This document shows, piece after piece, positions 22,543-34,401 of a DNA stretch of 64,000 nt. The stretch is from Hyaloscypha bicolor E (Eukaryota; Ascomycota; Leotiomycetes; Helotiales; Hyaloscyphaceae), in the NCBI RefSeq assembly GCF_002865645.1, contig NW_020194628.1, positions 2,046,001-2,110,000 on the forward strand. Direction: 5' to 3'. Below the pieces are notes generated by a model, which saw only the letters and a program-made list of their open reading frames with translations, was not told where the DNA came from and made no database searches. Position numbers and translations under genes: made by a program. Position 1 is the first letter of the stretch. The number at the start of each line of letters is the position of its first letter.

Positions 22543-24036
22543 ATTATATAGAAAGCAAATATCGAGAGAGATAGTACAGTGGCTTATTCAAGGCAAGTCA
22601 CTTTTCCGATCTGACCTGGCTTGTATTGAAGTACTAACTTCTACGACTAATAGTGGAACAGTGAGGGATGGATCAGATTCATGGGTGAAACACCACAAAA
22701 GAAGTGGAGAGGTTGACATCGAAAGAAGGCAAGAGGAGGAACGTCTTTTGCCTGAAACCGGAAATTTCGCAACTGCGACGTGCACTATCAATAAACAAAT
22801 AGGATATACTAGCTGAAAAATTCGTGTTCACTCCTTAAAATGTGTCATCTCCAATACCAACACCACCCGAACACCCATCATCACCCGTGGACGCATCACC
22901 ACCTGTCAAAACATCGAATCCACTACCCTGAAGCATCGAATCGACCATTTGATGCAGCGGTTCGACCGTTTTAAAAACGAATGCAAGCGAAGAACTTGTG
23001 GCCTCGATTGTTGAAAACGCCAAAGGAGACGCCCGTAACGAATCGCGGTTCTTCTTGAAGAGTGTCCACAGACAAATGACTGAAAGGCTCGACGCAGAAC
23101 TGGTAAAGAATTTGAATCAAGAATTCGTTAGTGTCTTTAGATTGGGGATGGCGTGGAAGCGTGAGGCGTGTTATGGCACCTTGAAAGAAATACGAAGTGC
23201 TGTTCAAAACCCTGACGCGGTTAAGATGACTATGGTGGTAGAATATTAGGAAGGCGAGCTCCCTGAATTTGAGTCTTAACGTATTAGAAAGTGTTCTAGT
23301 TGGCAGTAGCCCCGGCCATCATTACCGTCTTGGTGGAGACTGCCTCGAAGTTCACAGAAGCTGCGGAATATTGTAATTGACAGAGCAATTACTTTTCGGG
23401 TTGCAAACAATGCTCCTTCGCGCAGTTTTGTGCTACCCATCACGATTCCCGTCATGTTGAACACCATTTGCGACATCATGTATCCAAAAAACCAACGCGC
23501 AATGTTTTGTTCAAACTCCAACACTCCAAAGTATATCACAGTTTTATCGTAACACGAAGGATCATTTTCCAAAAGCCAACTTCCCACTTTCCTGGTTCGG
23601 TGTCATACTTGACAAGCCTGAGTCTTGCATTATCGGGTATAAACCATTGACCCCCCCCTCTTCTTCCTTGTCTATTATCCACGTTGAGGTCTTCGTAGTC
23701 GCGTCAATTCTATCCCGGCTCCGTCTATTAGCATACCATCCAAGACATTCCATCCCTATACTCTCAATCTTCCAACTCCCCGTCCTCCCATCTCTCTTGT
23801 ATTAACAGACGTTTTCCTAATGCACGCGCATCCCTTCCAATTGGTGAATCTAAAAATGCGAGGCAAACAATTAATCGTTCGGAGTTTGGAAACTAAAGCT
23901 GATTTGCAGAAATGAGCCAAAAACAACAAGCCGTTTCCGAGAGGAAAGCTGTTTAAGTAGTGATGTACGAATAACTCACGAGGGAACTCCTTTTAGGAAA
24001 GGGTATCATAGCATCAGCCTATACATGCAAATTGCC
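22543..24036. other. Gene-poor spacer
   Basis: Several 60-100 aa ORFs on both strands (for example 22998-23249 plus, 23276-23587 minus) show no domain or convincing splice structure. An extra 3' exon of the kinase gene cannot be excluded. Confidence 0.4.
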
Positions 24037-24741
24037 CTAAGGTAATGGCGCTGGCCCATCTACCGCCCAACCTACGTAGCGCACATCCAGACTTGGGAGA
24101 GCAGGCACCTCAATCGTCCTACGTTTGGTTAGCGTACGATTAGCATACACCCGGAAGGCATCCCTGTCGTCAACCGTAAGGACATCCACGGAAATCGAAG
24201 GGTGGAATTGGCAATTAACGCTTTCCAGATTCCGAAGTTGGAGTAGTTCAATCCCAGGGAGGCCAAGGAACTTCTGCAAGAAAGGCGCGTCTTTGGTAAC
24301 GTAGATCAGATCGTTCTGATCTAGATCCAAGTTCTTAGCGCGGGAGAAGAAGAACCAGGTCTGGAAATGGGAGGGGTCAAAGTCCAGAAGTGGGTTACCC
24401 GGGTAGAAGTTGAGATGAAGCTTCCTAATCCTAGTGTTCTTAACCAACCTTTGAAGCACATCTGCCGCCCATATTACCTCAGGGTACCAGTTGATAGTAA
24501 GTTCAGAGCCAATCGAATTTACGACATGCGTAAGGCCCTCCCCATAGAGAGCGTGTATTTGAAAGTGATTTTGCTGAAATATTGGTATGGCCTCCTGATA
24601 CACCCACCGACATGTTAAGAGGATAGAAGTATCAACGACAGCGTAATGTTCCCACTGGAATGTTGAGTCCCCCGGCTTGAGAGGAACTGGAGCCCAGAGA
24701 ACGGCTCTATATATTTTCAGGCGGAGCTCGATTGGGAGCAT
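24037..24741 (-). CDS. 2EXR/F-box-like protein
   Basis: 234 aa from the ATG at 24741. It opens with MLPIELRLKIYRAVL, followed by SILLTCRWVYQEAIPIFQQNHF, the hallmark pair of the fungal 2EXR/DUF-type F-box-like family. The remainder is leucine-rich (LRKLHLNFYPGN; LQLRNLESVNC) as in other members. An upstream in-frame extension (SDSEQTGQFPLA) is possible. Function unknown. Confidence 0.65.
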   Translation of the reverse strand: MLPIELRLKIYRAVLWAPVPLKPGDSTFQWEHYAVVDTSILLTCRWVYQEAIPIFQQNHFQIHALYGEGLTHVVNSIGSELTINWYPEVIWAADVLQRLVKNTRIRKLHLNFYPGNPLLDFDPSHFQTWFFFSRAKNLDLDQNDLIYVTKDAPFLQKFLGLPGIELLQLRNLESVNCQFHPSISVDVLTVDDRDAFRVYANRTLTKRRTIEVPALPSLDVRYVGWAVDGPAPLP

Positions 24742-24821
24742 TGCTAAAGGAAATTGCCCGGTTTGTTCTGAATCTGAAGACAGGGAAGGTTAGCCTCTGG
24801 CCTTGGCAAGGAACGAGAACG

Positions 24822-25590
24822 CTAACGGCGGGGTTTCTCTATTTGGACATTGATCCTGCACCGGTCCGGCTCCGGTGTTGACAAGATGATCGGAAAGTCG
24901 CTGGTATCACCGGGAAGGTCACTCAAGTAGAACATTTTCATGATGTGGAACGGGAATGGTCTCCCACTCGCACGGCGCAGGCCCTGACAACGCCTCAAAA
25001 CGCGCAACATCTTGTAGGTAAGATTTGCCGGAATAATGTTCTCCACGAGGTGATCTACTGTCAGGTCTGCAGCTGCTCGTGCTACCAGGTAATCGTGGCG
25101 TTTCTTCCAAAACGCAGGCTCCTCATTCGCTACTGGGCGATTCCATTGGTCCCAACAGCTAACCGATGCAGATGCTGCCCAGTGTTTGCGACAGTGTAAG
25201 AGGTCAAGAGCGTCGAGGATGTCATCATGAAGCTTCGCCAACTCGAGAAGTCCAGCTATAGATGCTAGGGATATGAGATCTACGTTCGACGGTAAGCCAC
25301 CGTCAGGGGCCGCTAGGTCATCCGTATAGACCCAACGCAAGAACAAAATTAAATCTTGCTCGCTGCTCCGCCAGTCGAGGATACCCGCCTGAAGTTGCTC
25401 CGCAGTTCTGAGATCGAGGAATTGCTTCAATACGAGTGTCCCTATGTTGCGTCCAAAGAGTGGGCCATCCTCAAACGTCTCGAAGGAGTGTTTAATAAGA
25501 ATCGCCTGATCGTCCGGGAAGCTAGCGACATGATCAGCCTGGATTCCAAGTTACTCAAAAAAAGACTCACCAGAACATTCGAGGAGGCAT
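24822..25590 (-). CDS. Uncharacterised protein with weak BTB/BACK-like resemblance
   Basis: Proposed exons 25571-25590 (ATG) and 24822-25521 with a 49-bp intron (GTGAGT...CTAG); 239 aa. Without the small exon the long frame has only a TTG start. The segment LILFLRWVYTDDLAA followed by LASIAGLLELAKLHDDIL resembles the end of a BTB domain and the following helices, but the classical BTB start is missing. The C-terminus is helical and then basic. Treat the family assignment as tentative. Confidence 0.4.
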
Positions 25591-25851
25591 TTTGCCGACG
25601 AGATAGTCCAAGTCCTGGCCACGGGCCCGTATAATAGGTACTCTCTATGAATCGATTTAATCGTGTATCGCAAGGCGGGCACCGATTTTAACACCCCTGC
25701 ACCGAGGAAAGAGGCGTTTCAGGCTGGCTTTCCAATCAAGCCAATTTTGATGCCAGGAAGAAACCCCAAAATTGACCAAAAAATTAGGCTTTTACACCAG
25801 AGCCATAGCGCCATTGAGTATGAAAAATATGCAATAAAAGGCTGTTGGAAC

Positions 25852-27257
25852 TTATTTTGTTTGCGGCTCCACAGAATTAGGATCAATCTCAATAGTCTCC
25901 GATTCGTACCGGTCCAGCAATTTCCCAAATAAAACTGCTCTCCCCTCCTCAAAATACGTCATGCACAGACCGATATCTCCCAAGATACTCCCAAAGGTCT
26001 TGGACAGCTTGCATCCCTGTCGAATGTCCTCCTCCTCATGCATAACGTCTTTGATATACTGCCTCCCTTCATCATCTCTATCGGTAATAGCATGGAGCGT
26101 CTTTGGATCAAAACAGGAATAGATATTTGTCAAAGCAGTAAACACTTCGAGTGGAGCGGAATGTGCAAACTCCCAGTCGATTACGCCAACAATATTGTAT
26201 GTATCATCGAAAAGTATATTGTGTAGCAGGAAATCCCGATGGACGATCGGATAGCGATTTTCGTAAGCGGTTGGATTTCTTGATAATCTCTTCTCCACTG
26301 CCGACCTGAGGCGTGGAGGGAATGAAATCACTGCTCGTTTTAGGCTTCGAACTCTATCGTCGTCGTCTTCAACCCGACCGTGTAGAAAATCCAAATTCCC
26401 GAATTTTGCATGAGCAGCCCATGAGAGAAAATAGTCCGCTGCTGACGTAAACGGTCCTTCAAAGCCAAACGACGCTGGGAGTGGGCCAATATCAATCGTC
26501 CCGTTTGGCCCCAAAACAAGGGATCCAAGTTTGTTAATCGAGGCGGTTGCCATTTGATACTAGGTACAATACCAGAAGAAGTCAGCGAGATGGAAATAAT
26601 GGCTGGGGCTCCACAAACCTGTATTGAAGCTATCGACTTCCGGATCCTACTCTTTTGCTCGCCAGTAAGTATACCGGGACCCCCAAGGTCGAACAACATA
26701 TTGCCTCTTATGCATTGCATTAGCATATATGGCAGCTTAATAGGGTTTCCATCAATAGATGTCCTGTGCCCAAAGATCGTTGGGACTGGTATGTCGGTGG
26801 ACTTCGCGATGAATTTCATTGTTGCAATCTCGCTCTCCATGGTAAATCGTCGTTCGGCCGTCCACCATTTTAGTATTTCGTTCTGATCAGAAGTGGAAGA
26901 GGCTGGAAGAATAGGAATGCGTACAAGCCACAATTGGCCTGTATCGATAAATTCGAGGCGACGAACAATATGGCGTCCTCCAGCATGATAAGGCCCATCA
27001 AAAACGCACAATCGTCCACCATTAAGAACCTGCGCTTCTTTGAGTAAAGCTGTCCAATCTGTATACTTAAAGGTCCGCGCGGATCGCTTGTCGTTATGCT
27101 GGCCTTGCCAACGGAAGATGGATGGTTGAGTCATACGGGAACTGGATTGGAATGCGGATGTTGAGTTGGATACTTCGTACATCGGTGGGGTTAAATTTGT
27201 AAATGCCTCAGGCAACGAAATCGGACTAGAAATGACTTGGAGATATTCTTCTGCCAC
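25852..27257 (-). CDS. Aminoglycoside-phosphotransferase-family (APH) kinase
   Basis: Exons 26619-27257 and 25852-26559 with a 59-bp intron, 448 aa. The APH fold is seen as ATP-site residues around WLVRIPI, a linker PYMLMQCIRG, the catalytic loop HRDFLLHNILFDD (Brenner motif) and the metal-binding VIDWEFAH. Fungal genomes carry many such cytosolic kinases of unknown substrate; few confer drug resistance. The ATG at 27134 (MTQPSIFRW) is an alternative start. The upstream side overlaps the region of a small divergent ORF. Confidence 0.8.
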
Positions 27258-27351
27258 CTTCCAAGGAAGAACTGACGCATCAGCATCACGACGATCTTTC
27301 TCTCGACTTCCCGCAGAACCTTACAACACTCTCGACATAAGCAATATCGCC

Positions 27352-27561
27352 ATGCTTCCTCCTTATCTGTCTCAGGCATCTCTCCAAGACCCCCGCCACA
27401 GGTTGATTTCTGGCCCAACGAAGCTATCTCCTCTCAGCCCATATGACATTGCTGTGGATGAGCTCAGCCTTTATGGCAAGTGCACGAATCCTATATACTG
27501 CGACGAGACAAATATAAAGAGGGGTAATGACTGCCCCAAGTGTGGTCACAAGCGCGAGTAA
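27352..27561 (+). CDS. Small putative zinc-ribbon protein
   Basis: 69 aa with a C-terminal Cx5C...CPKCGHK arrangement that could bind one zinc ion (residues ~44-67). The frame is open upstream to 27166 but there overlaps the APH gene's 5' end. Short and without a recognised family; it may be spurious. Confidence 0.3.
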   Translation: MLPPYLSQASLQDPRHRLISGPTKLSPLSPYDIAVDELSLYGKCTNPIYCDETNIKRGNDCPKCGHKRE

Positions 27562-29250
27562 TGGTTAGTCGGCGGCCTTCTTCTGCCTTGTCGAATTCCA
27601 GCTAACCTCTGTTAGATTGCTCAATTGAATATTGAAAATATGCATATGGAGATTGAAACATGATTGTATCGTCTGGAGGATACCAATAGCAGTTAGATGG
27701 CAGGAAATGCGAGTATCATTATCATAATACAAGGGCAAAGTTATGATGCGACATACAGAAATCCCAAGCAGCCAGTTCGGCGGCAGCCAACACAGAGGAG
27801 ATTCCTGCAACCTGCTTGATCGCTCTCCGGCCTAATTCGGGACCTTGCCAGCGGCAACCTCGATCCTCTCCTCTCCTTTCTCATAATGCGTGTCGGTCTT
27901 GCGCCCACCCACTGGGGCGTCCCCGTCCACGCAATGGAACACATCTTTTGCGAGGGCTATTCCCACCATCCTCAACGGAAATTATTGTGGTCGACACCCT
28001 GCGTGCCTACCATATGTCCGATATCCAAAGGTTTGTGCGCCACTCGAAGGCGAAGAAAGTTGGCGGGAGGCTCGAGAAGGAGTGGGTATTAGACCGAAGT
28101 GACGAAGAATCAATCGCCGCGCTCAGAGAAATACGAGAAACCGTACGTCTATTGCTAATACAATATAAGTTACTGTGTAAATCGCCGCATGGGCTGCTAG
28201 GTAAAGGCTCAGGTGGTACTTACCTCGGTCGTGGTTAGGTAGCGCCAGTTGGGAAATAATAAAATGAAATTATCCCTAATGCGAAAACCCGAAAGGTGGC
28301 GTACGATGGAAAGCGCACGGTGTAAAGGTCGACGAATATTGTAGGTCGTTAAGAGTTGCTGTGCGGCAGAAAGACGTGGCAGATGGTTGCCTCGGGAGAG
28401 ATAGAATGAACTTTGTTCGCAAAAAGGTCGATGAGGCTATTCATTAAAAATTGTTGTTTTGCGAGGCGATGGGGCTACATGACATGTGATTTGTCAGCAA
28501 CCTGATGGCAACGTCCCCCAGAATTTGCTCAATAATCCTTTGCATCAGTTGAGGACGCTGTGCGGATGGCTGCACAACCGTCATCCTCAAAGGCCTCATG
28601 TTTCGGGCGTGTGGCTACATCACCGTGAGTTACTATTCTTTGGTGGTAATCAAAGGGGCAAAGAAAACTGAGCTAATTAATTGGCTTTCAAGAAACAGCG
28701 GCCATGTGACTTCGCATCTCGTACCTGAACCGCGATCGTCGTCTTCCGTCAATCATCCCAATATGGCCGACGAAATCAATTCTAACTTGAGCCTCGCGAT
28801 CGGAGATACGAGAGCTTTGAACGCTATTACGGATATTGATCTGTATAATCTGGAATATATACCCCCAATTCATTTGAAGCTTTCACTGCTTTGACTCCCT
28901 AGCCATCGTAACCTTTTTTTCAAATTCCTGGCTACTCTCGAAGTATCTCGCTCCATCGCTCAAAATCGCAGGTCGCATTTTCCTATTTGTGATAAATTCT
29001 AGAAAGAGGAAGTTCCGAATGCGATCGCTGTCTTTGGGTGATATATGTTGCTGCTGGTCTCTATATTGCGGGATGGCTGGATGGGATCCCTAGGAGTGAT
29101 TGGCTTCTGAGAAAATGTGGCTGCTGCACTCGCCCTTTTGTTGCGATGTGCAACAAACTATTTTTGACTTCGCTCATTATTCACGGTAATGTCTGCAAAA
29201 CATGTCGCCGCATATTCACAAATTATTGTATTGCTCCCAGTGTGAGAAAT
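27562..29250. other. Gene-poor spacer
   Basis: ORFs at 27816-28238 and 28598-28894 lack recognisable domains. The former contains a charged stretch (DIQRFVRHSKAKKVGG) that could be a lost exon. No other feature seen. Confidence 0.4.
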
Positions 29251-29940
29251 GAGTAGAGTAGAGTAGAGTAGTGGGACCTACTCATATTCTACTCAAATAA
29301 ATTTCTCACTACTCATACTCTACTCAATACTCTACTCAACTACTCTAGAATATTCTAGAGTAGTCGAGTAGTATGCACGTGACGTTACACGTAATGTTAC
29401 ACGTGACATGCTAGCCTAATTAGGTAAGGCTCCGGGGTGGCCCGAGTCTAGCGCCACTGCACTGCCCAATCAAGTAGTGGTAAGGCTTGGTAAGCAAGGT
29501 AGAACCTTAATATATTCTTAGGCTTCCTTAGCTATTAAGGGCAAACTCTTCTCTCAAGGTACTCTTATTATTTAAATTACATAATAGACTTAATAAGAGT
29601 ACTATTAAGATAATATCTTACTTAAAAAGCTGGGGGTTATTTAAAGACGAATTAGAAGAAGTAAAAGGAGAAGAAAAAAAGCAGGAAAAGAAAGATTTCG
29701 AGGAGGGAAATCTGGTTTTTATAGAAGAAAAGTGGTATTTAAGTAGCCTTATATAAGCTCTAGCTTAAATTATATAGTACTGCTTAATATATACCTTATT
29801 TATTTGTTAATAATTAAATAAATATCGATTTATTACATTTACGTGACTTGCACGTGACTACTCTTGAGTTACTCTAGAGTAGTACTCTACTCTACTCTAC
29901 TCAAGACTAGAGTAGAGTAGCTTGAGTAGCTTGAGTAGTT
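29251..29940. mobile_element. Foldback/hAT-like non-autonomous DNA element
   Basis: Both ends are built of inverted GAGTAGAGTAG / CTACTCTACTC arrays with a subterminal ACTCTAGAGTAGT block and CACGTGAC motifs facing inward. The interior is AT-rich. At ~29640-29756 it keeps a short Lys/Glu-rich coding remnant (ends GNLVFIEEKWYLSSLI then stop) that looks like a transposase C-terminus. Most of the transposase is deleted. Target-site duplications could not be fixed by eye. Confidence 0.6.
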
Positions 29941-29990
29941 TTTGCCCACACTGATTGCTCCCCACTCCCATATGACTTTTAGCAAAACTC

Positions 29991-32900
29991 TCATATCCGT
30001 TGGCGCTTCCTCTGTAATCCCTCATCATGATCCTTACGCTTCCTCTTCACGTGATCCACCCTGCCGAACTGTCGTCCCAATCCTTGCGCTTCGATCAACC
30101 AGTCAACCGAAAACGGAGAGCCACTGATATTATATGATTCCGAGTCCTCTTCCCGAAGATGGAGTGATACTAAGTCTTGTTTGCTATCAACTTCAAAACA
30201 TACCCTCTTCCTAAAGTTACCGTCCCTTGCCAGTGACGAGCGATCCCGAACAGAGCCGGGAAGTGTGCGACCTCTAAGGAGAAACTTTGCTGATGATTTT
30301 GACAATCTACCTAGTAGCCCCTCGAATGCAGGAGTACCAGCTCGGTGGCAACACAAAATAAAACCAGTGCATGAATATCGGCCATTCTCCTTTCTGGGAA
30401 CACTCTCTAATGCTAACTCGAACACAAAGAGCTCTGCAATAATACAGTGCGCAAGCCTGTCTAACTGTTTCGAGTGAAGCATTGCGTCTCGTGCGAGGGT
30501 CTTCATTTCTGGCATCTGGCTCGAGTCATCCAGCCTAGGCTCCCGGCCACCAAATTCGACGTTAAATCGGAAATACTCCCCTCGCCTTCTCTTCCCCCCA
30601 GTTTTTAGTTCTTCCGCATAGCTATTTGCCTCCCTTCCATGGGCAGCATCACTACTTTCTTGGCCGTCAATAGATGACCAGAGGGCTCGAAAAAGGCGAA
30701 AAAACCACAGGTCTTGCCACCAAGAACTCGAGCCATACATCTCAGGATCGTTGTCGGGAGCTTTTCCAGTACCTAAAGAAACCTTCAAAGTAGATCTCTT
30801 TACTGAGGGATCATCGGGAGATAGGGCCTTTATTTCTTTTAAAGCAAGCTTAATTGGATTATTGTACTTTAAACCACCATCTTGAAACTTTCCAAGGCCC
30901 GCAATGCTCTTTGGGGTAAAGATCCTTAAAAGGTTAGTAATTATATAAAGGGGCAGAACGCTTCTGCTTTACCCGGGGGCCGCGGATGTAGATCTTGCAC
31001 TATCTTAAATTAGTTAGAATCTATCCGAGCATTTATGCGTCTTACATTTCCCACACTAGTGCATTGCCTAGTAAAACACCATAGTTCTTATACTTCTTGT
31101 CTTCTCGATCTCCCAATCCATTGTAATTCGTGAAGATAAACGGTGCTGGCTTCATTGTAGAGACGGTTATCCCAATCTTTGTACCCATAGCTGCTGCACT
31201 TGAGTAGTCAAGGATGCTTTTGTTACTACCGAAGGCTTCTTGTAAGACAGCCTCCAGATTGCGAGCTGGGTAGAATCCATCGGTAACCAAGGAGATTAAT
31301 ATTGCTCGAAGCTGAGAGAACCAACGAAAGTATGAGAAATGGTGAAGTTTGAACGCCTGTTTGGCTAACCGTTCAAAATGGTCAATGCAGTCTTCTATAG
31401 ACCATCCATTGTGACACAAAGCAAGAGCGCTAATTCCGCCTGCATAGGATCAGTGTGAGATAGAGCGCAGGATTTCCTCTCGTAGCTTGACTAACCAGAA
31501 CTTGTACCAAATACAAAATGGAAATTCCCCTGAACTGGATATTGCAGCCCAATCCTCTCTTCTAAGGCTTGTAAGAAGACCAGGGGAATTATTCCTCTTG
31601 CGCCACCTCCATCGATGCTCAAGAGTCTGGCAGTAGCGGTAGGGGGCTTGACTTTTATGTTGACCCCTAACGTCTCCCGTCTACAGAGAAAGCATCGACG
31701 GACATCGAAAGTCCAGTTGTCACGCTGGGCCCCGAATCTCCGTATGCAGGTGTCGCATATAATATGTCCGCATGGGAGACCGTGTTGAGGCCTTCCCGCC
31801 ATGCACACAAAGCAGGTGTCATTAGAAAAGAGGGTGAGCCAGTCGTGCGTAAATTCAGAGAGCTTTCCTTGATGCCATTCAGCGCTTGAGCTATTAGATA
31901 GCCTGTGAAATGCGTTCACCTGCTTTACGAATTGGTCTTCAAGCAGCTTGACAAAGCCAGACGGGAGAATTAAGTGTGATGAGCCTTCATGGACAAGAAC
32001 CCCAGCTCGACAGACTTGATAGCATATCCCTTTATAGAGCGTCCGAAAGACTTCTAGAGGGCTAAAGGCTGCTAACGAATCAGTTTATAATATTGGTCCT
32101 ATGTGGGATGGTAAATAACTCACGATGCATATCCGGTGGATGGCTATCGAGAAGAATGCTAGAAGCAATAACGGGGATTGCAAACTCTAATAACTTGCGA
32201 GGAGTCTTAATATTGTGAAGGAAGTCTATAAGGTGCTCCTTCAGATTGCGTGCTACTGTGTTCCCGATTCGTGACGTGCTAACGAAATTAAAGGGCTCTA
32301 CGGAAGTTGCTGCCAGGTGATTTAAAGCATAGTAGAAAAAGGCAGCAAAGTGATGAGCAGAGAATAGTGTCTGTGTATTTATCCTGGCTTCCCGAACTTG
32401 GTCAGAGAAGTTTAGCAAATGCTCAAACAATTCTCGATGGCGCGCTTTATTCGAGAGATCCCCCTTGCGCGTTGGCAAGCTAAGAAGCCGTATGTCCGAG
32501 AACTGTTCCGAGACATCCATTGTTGTCTCTTCGTTCAACATCTGTTTAAAGACTCTCAAGTCTAACTCGTTATCGCTTTGAGCATCCTTTCCTTGCTCGG
32601 TCACGATTAAGACCTTTGGGCGAGTAGACTTTGGAAGAGTAGATGGCTGACCCAAATCTAGCCAAAGAGCTAGACGTTGTACAATAGGCCTGAAATTCCC
32701 AATATCATCTGCGAAGAAGCAGAAGACGTCGGTAAACGGCGAGAGAAGCCTGAAGTAGACCTTGTCAGCGGATTCAGATAAGGTAGGGGTAGCTAAGGTC
32801 CCTGTGTTAAGCTGCCTGCTAGAGGTCTCGTGACATTTCTCCGCAACCAGCGCGCTTCTTAGCTTATCCAGGACAGGTAGGTCTCCCTCCGCAAGTAGGA

Positions 32901-33246
32901 TAGGCCTGCTGCTAAAGGCACTTGGTGTGTGAATATGGAGATGTATCTCCCCGTGTGCCCGTCTGCCATTCAAGTTCGCCTGGCCCCTCTCACTGGATTC
33001 ATCATCGTGCTGGGATTGGCAGCTCGGGTCACGGCCGTATCTTGGCGGCGGAGAGAATGTCTTCGCGAGCTCTTTTATAGCCATGGCCTTAGATTTGTTT
33101 CCAATAAATACAAGGAGACTTGGGCACTGTTCGTCTGGGTCTGGAAGATCCTCTAGAAGGGTATTAAGCCTATCAGTGCTCTGTAGGAAAACATCGCCGT
33201 CGTTCGTGGCTAAGCTGAGCCAATGGGTATGCTTACAATACCGCAT
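29991..33246 (-). CDS. RING-type patatin-like phospholipase (PLP)
   Basis: Five exons: 32124-33246, 31496-32071, 31046-31439, 30973-30999 and 29991-30924; four introns of 46-56 bp; 1017 aa, and every phase closes. The N-terminal ~370 residues are a conserved fungal region of unknown function. A C3HC4-like cluster at ~460-503 (CFVCMAG...LPCGHIICDTC...CFLC) is followed by the patatin core. That core has an oxyanion GGGARG near 523, the nucleophile GTSSG near 563, ARSTSAAP, and the Asp of FQDGG near 720, then VSLGTG. The Ser-Asp dyad is intact, so lipid acyl hydrolase activity is plausible. The tail is basic (KRKRK...KRQR). Patatin-like genes are recurrent Starship cargo. Confidence 0.85.
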
Positions 33247-33510
33247 ATTGAGGGGAAAAGTGTGCAAAACGAAAGGAATAATTGAATGCGTAGTTTTGCT
33301 AAACAGTTTTAGAGACCGGGATTTTATCAGTTTTGTTCTCAAGCTGTTTTGGCCTTGGCTGAGCAGGTCAACTTGTGGCACAACCTGTGAACCGGAGCCA
33401 TTTATGGCACACCTGTCCTTATTTAATAACAGTCTAATGAAGGATAATTATGCAGGCAATCTCAAATTCCATAAAATTATTCAAGTTGCGAAAGCGTTAT
33501 CGTGGAGCAC

Positions 33511-33865
33511 TATGTCCACGAATGGTCCAAACCCAGTAAGGTATATATGCTACGTCTGTCAAGGACCAAGGTCCTCCACGTTCCATTCAAGGTATCCTCC
33601 TGGAGAGCCTCCTCCGTCTCAAGGTGTATGTCGTAGGTGCGTCAGAGAGGAAAGTTGCCAGCCACCTCCAACAACGATCTTCGAGATTCACCACTATCAC
33701 CACGATTGCGCATGTAAACATGATCAGCCTCGTGCAAGTACAATGGCAAAACTTCCACCGCCGCCGCCATACCTTGGGTGCGCGGAGCTGCCGGCTGAGG
33801 ACTTGCGATATAGGAAAGGCAGTCCACTTGTGCCACCACCAGTTGGGCCTAAGCCTCGCATATAG
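33511..33865 (+). CDS. Small Cys-rich protein
   Basis: 118 codons from MSTNGPNPVRY. Paired cysteines YICYVCQGPRSSTFHSRYP and GVCRRC suggest one zinc site, followed by a His-rich IHHYHHDCACKH and a Pro-rich tail. The CxxC-RS-x-FH-x-YP pattern resembles small fungal proteins of unknown function. It is divergently placed, 264 bp from the PLP gene start. Confidence 0.5.
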
Positions 33866-34157
33866 GGGCAATTCAAGTCTTTCAAGGTTAAGAGCAATAA
33901 TTGAGCGAGATTTCGTGCAAATTTAAGAAAGACAAGCCGTGTCAAATGGTCACAATGAAGTTGGGATGTAGATCGGTCGGAGGCAGTAATATCCAGTAAT
34001 GAATAGGTGTTCCCAAAACCCGAGACACTGATTACACATCCAGTCTCTGTTTCTCAGGGGTATCCCCAAGTTCGCCAGCCCGGTCGCTAGCCCTGCTCGG
34101 TTTGAGGACGGCAACTGCTTAATAATGCTGCTAGAGTTCTTTCTTAACCTACGGAAA

Positions 34158-34245
34158 TGCTCGAAATTGGCTTCAGTTCCATCTCTCAATGATTTTATTT
34201 TTGGCCCACATTTTGTTTTATGCGGCACTAACCCTCTAAACTAGC
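34158..34245 (+). repeat. Third copy of the 4350/6388 repeat
   Basis: Aligns with 4358-4442 by CGAAATYGGCTTCAGTTCC, AATGATTTTATTTT, CCCACATTTT and TTATGCGGCACTAAC. It lies 3' of the MADS-like gene; no inverted partner was found nearby. Confidence 0.65.
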
Positions 34246-34401
34246 TTCATCCCCTTCTCAGAATTTGTGCCACCCTCACGGTCGATAAAACATATAATGA
34301 TTGGAAGTTGAGTTTACACGCCCTAGGAAGTATAACTTCAGACACATATCCTACCACAACGTGGTATCTGAAGAATAAGGAATGTGATTGGGAACCTGCA
34401 C

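Noticed and set aside
33083..33865. 260-aa plus-strand ORF
   Set aside because: Its first half is antisense to the patatin gene N-terminus; only the part from 33511 looks like a real small gene.
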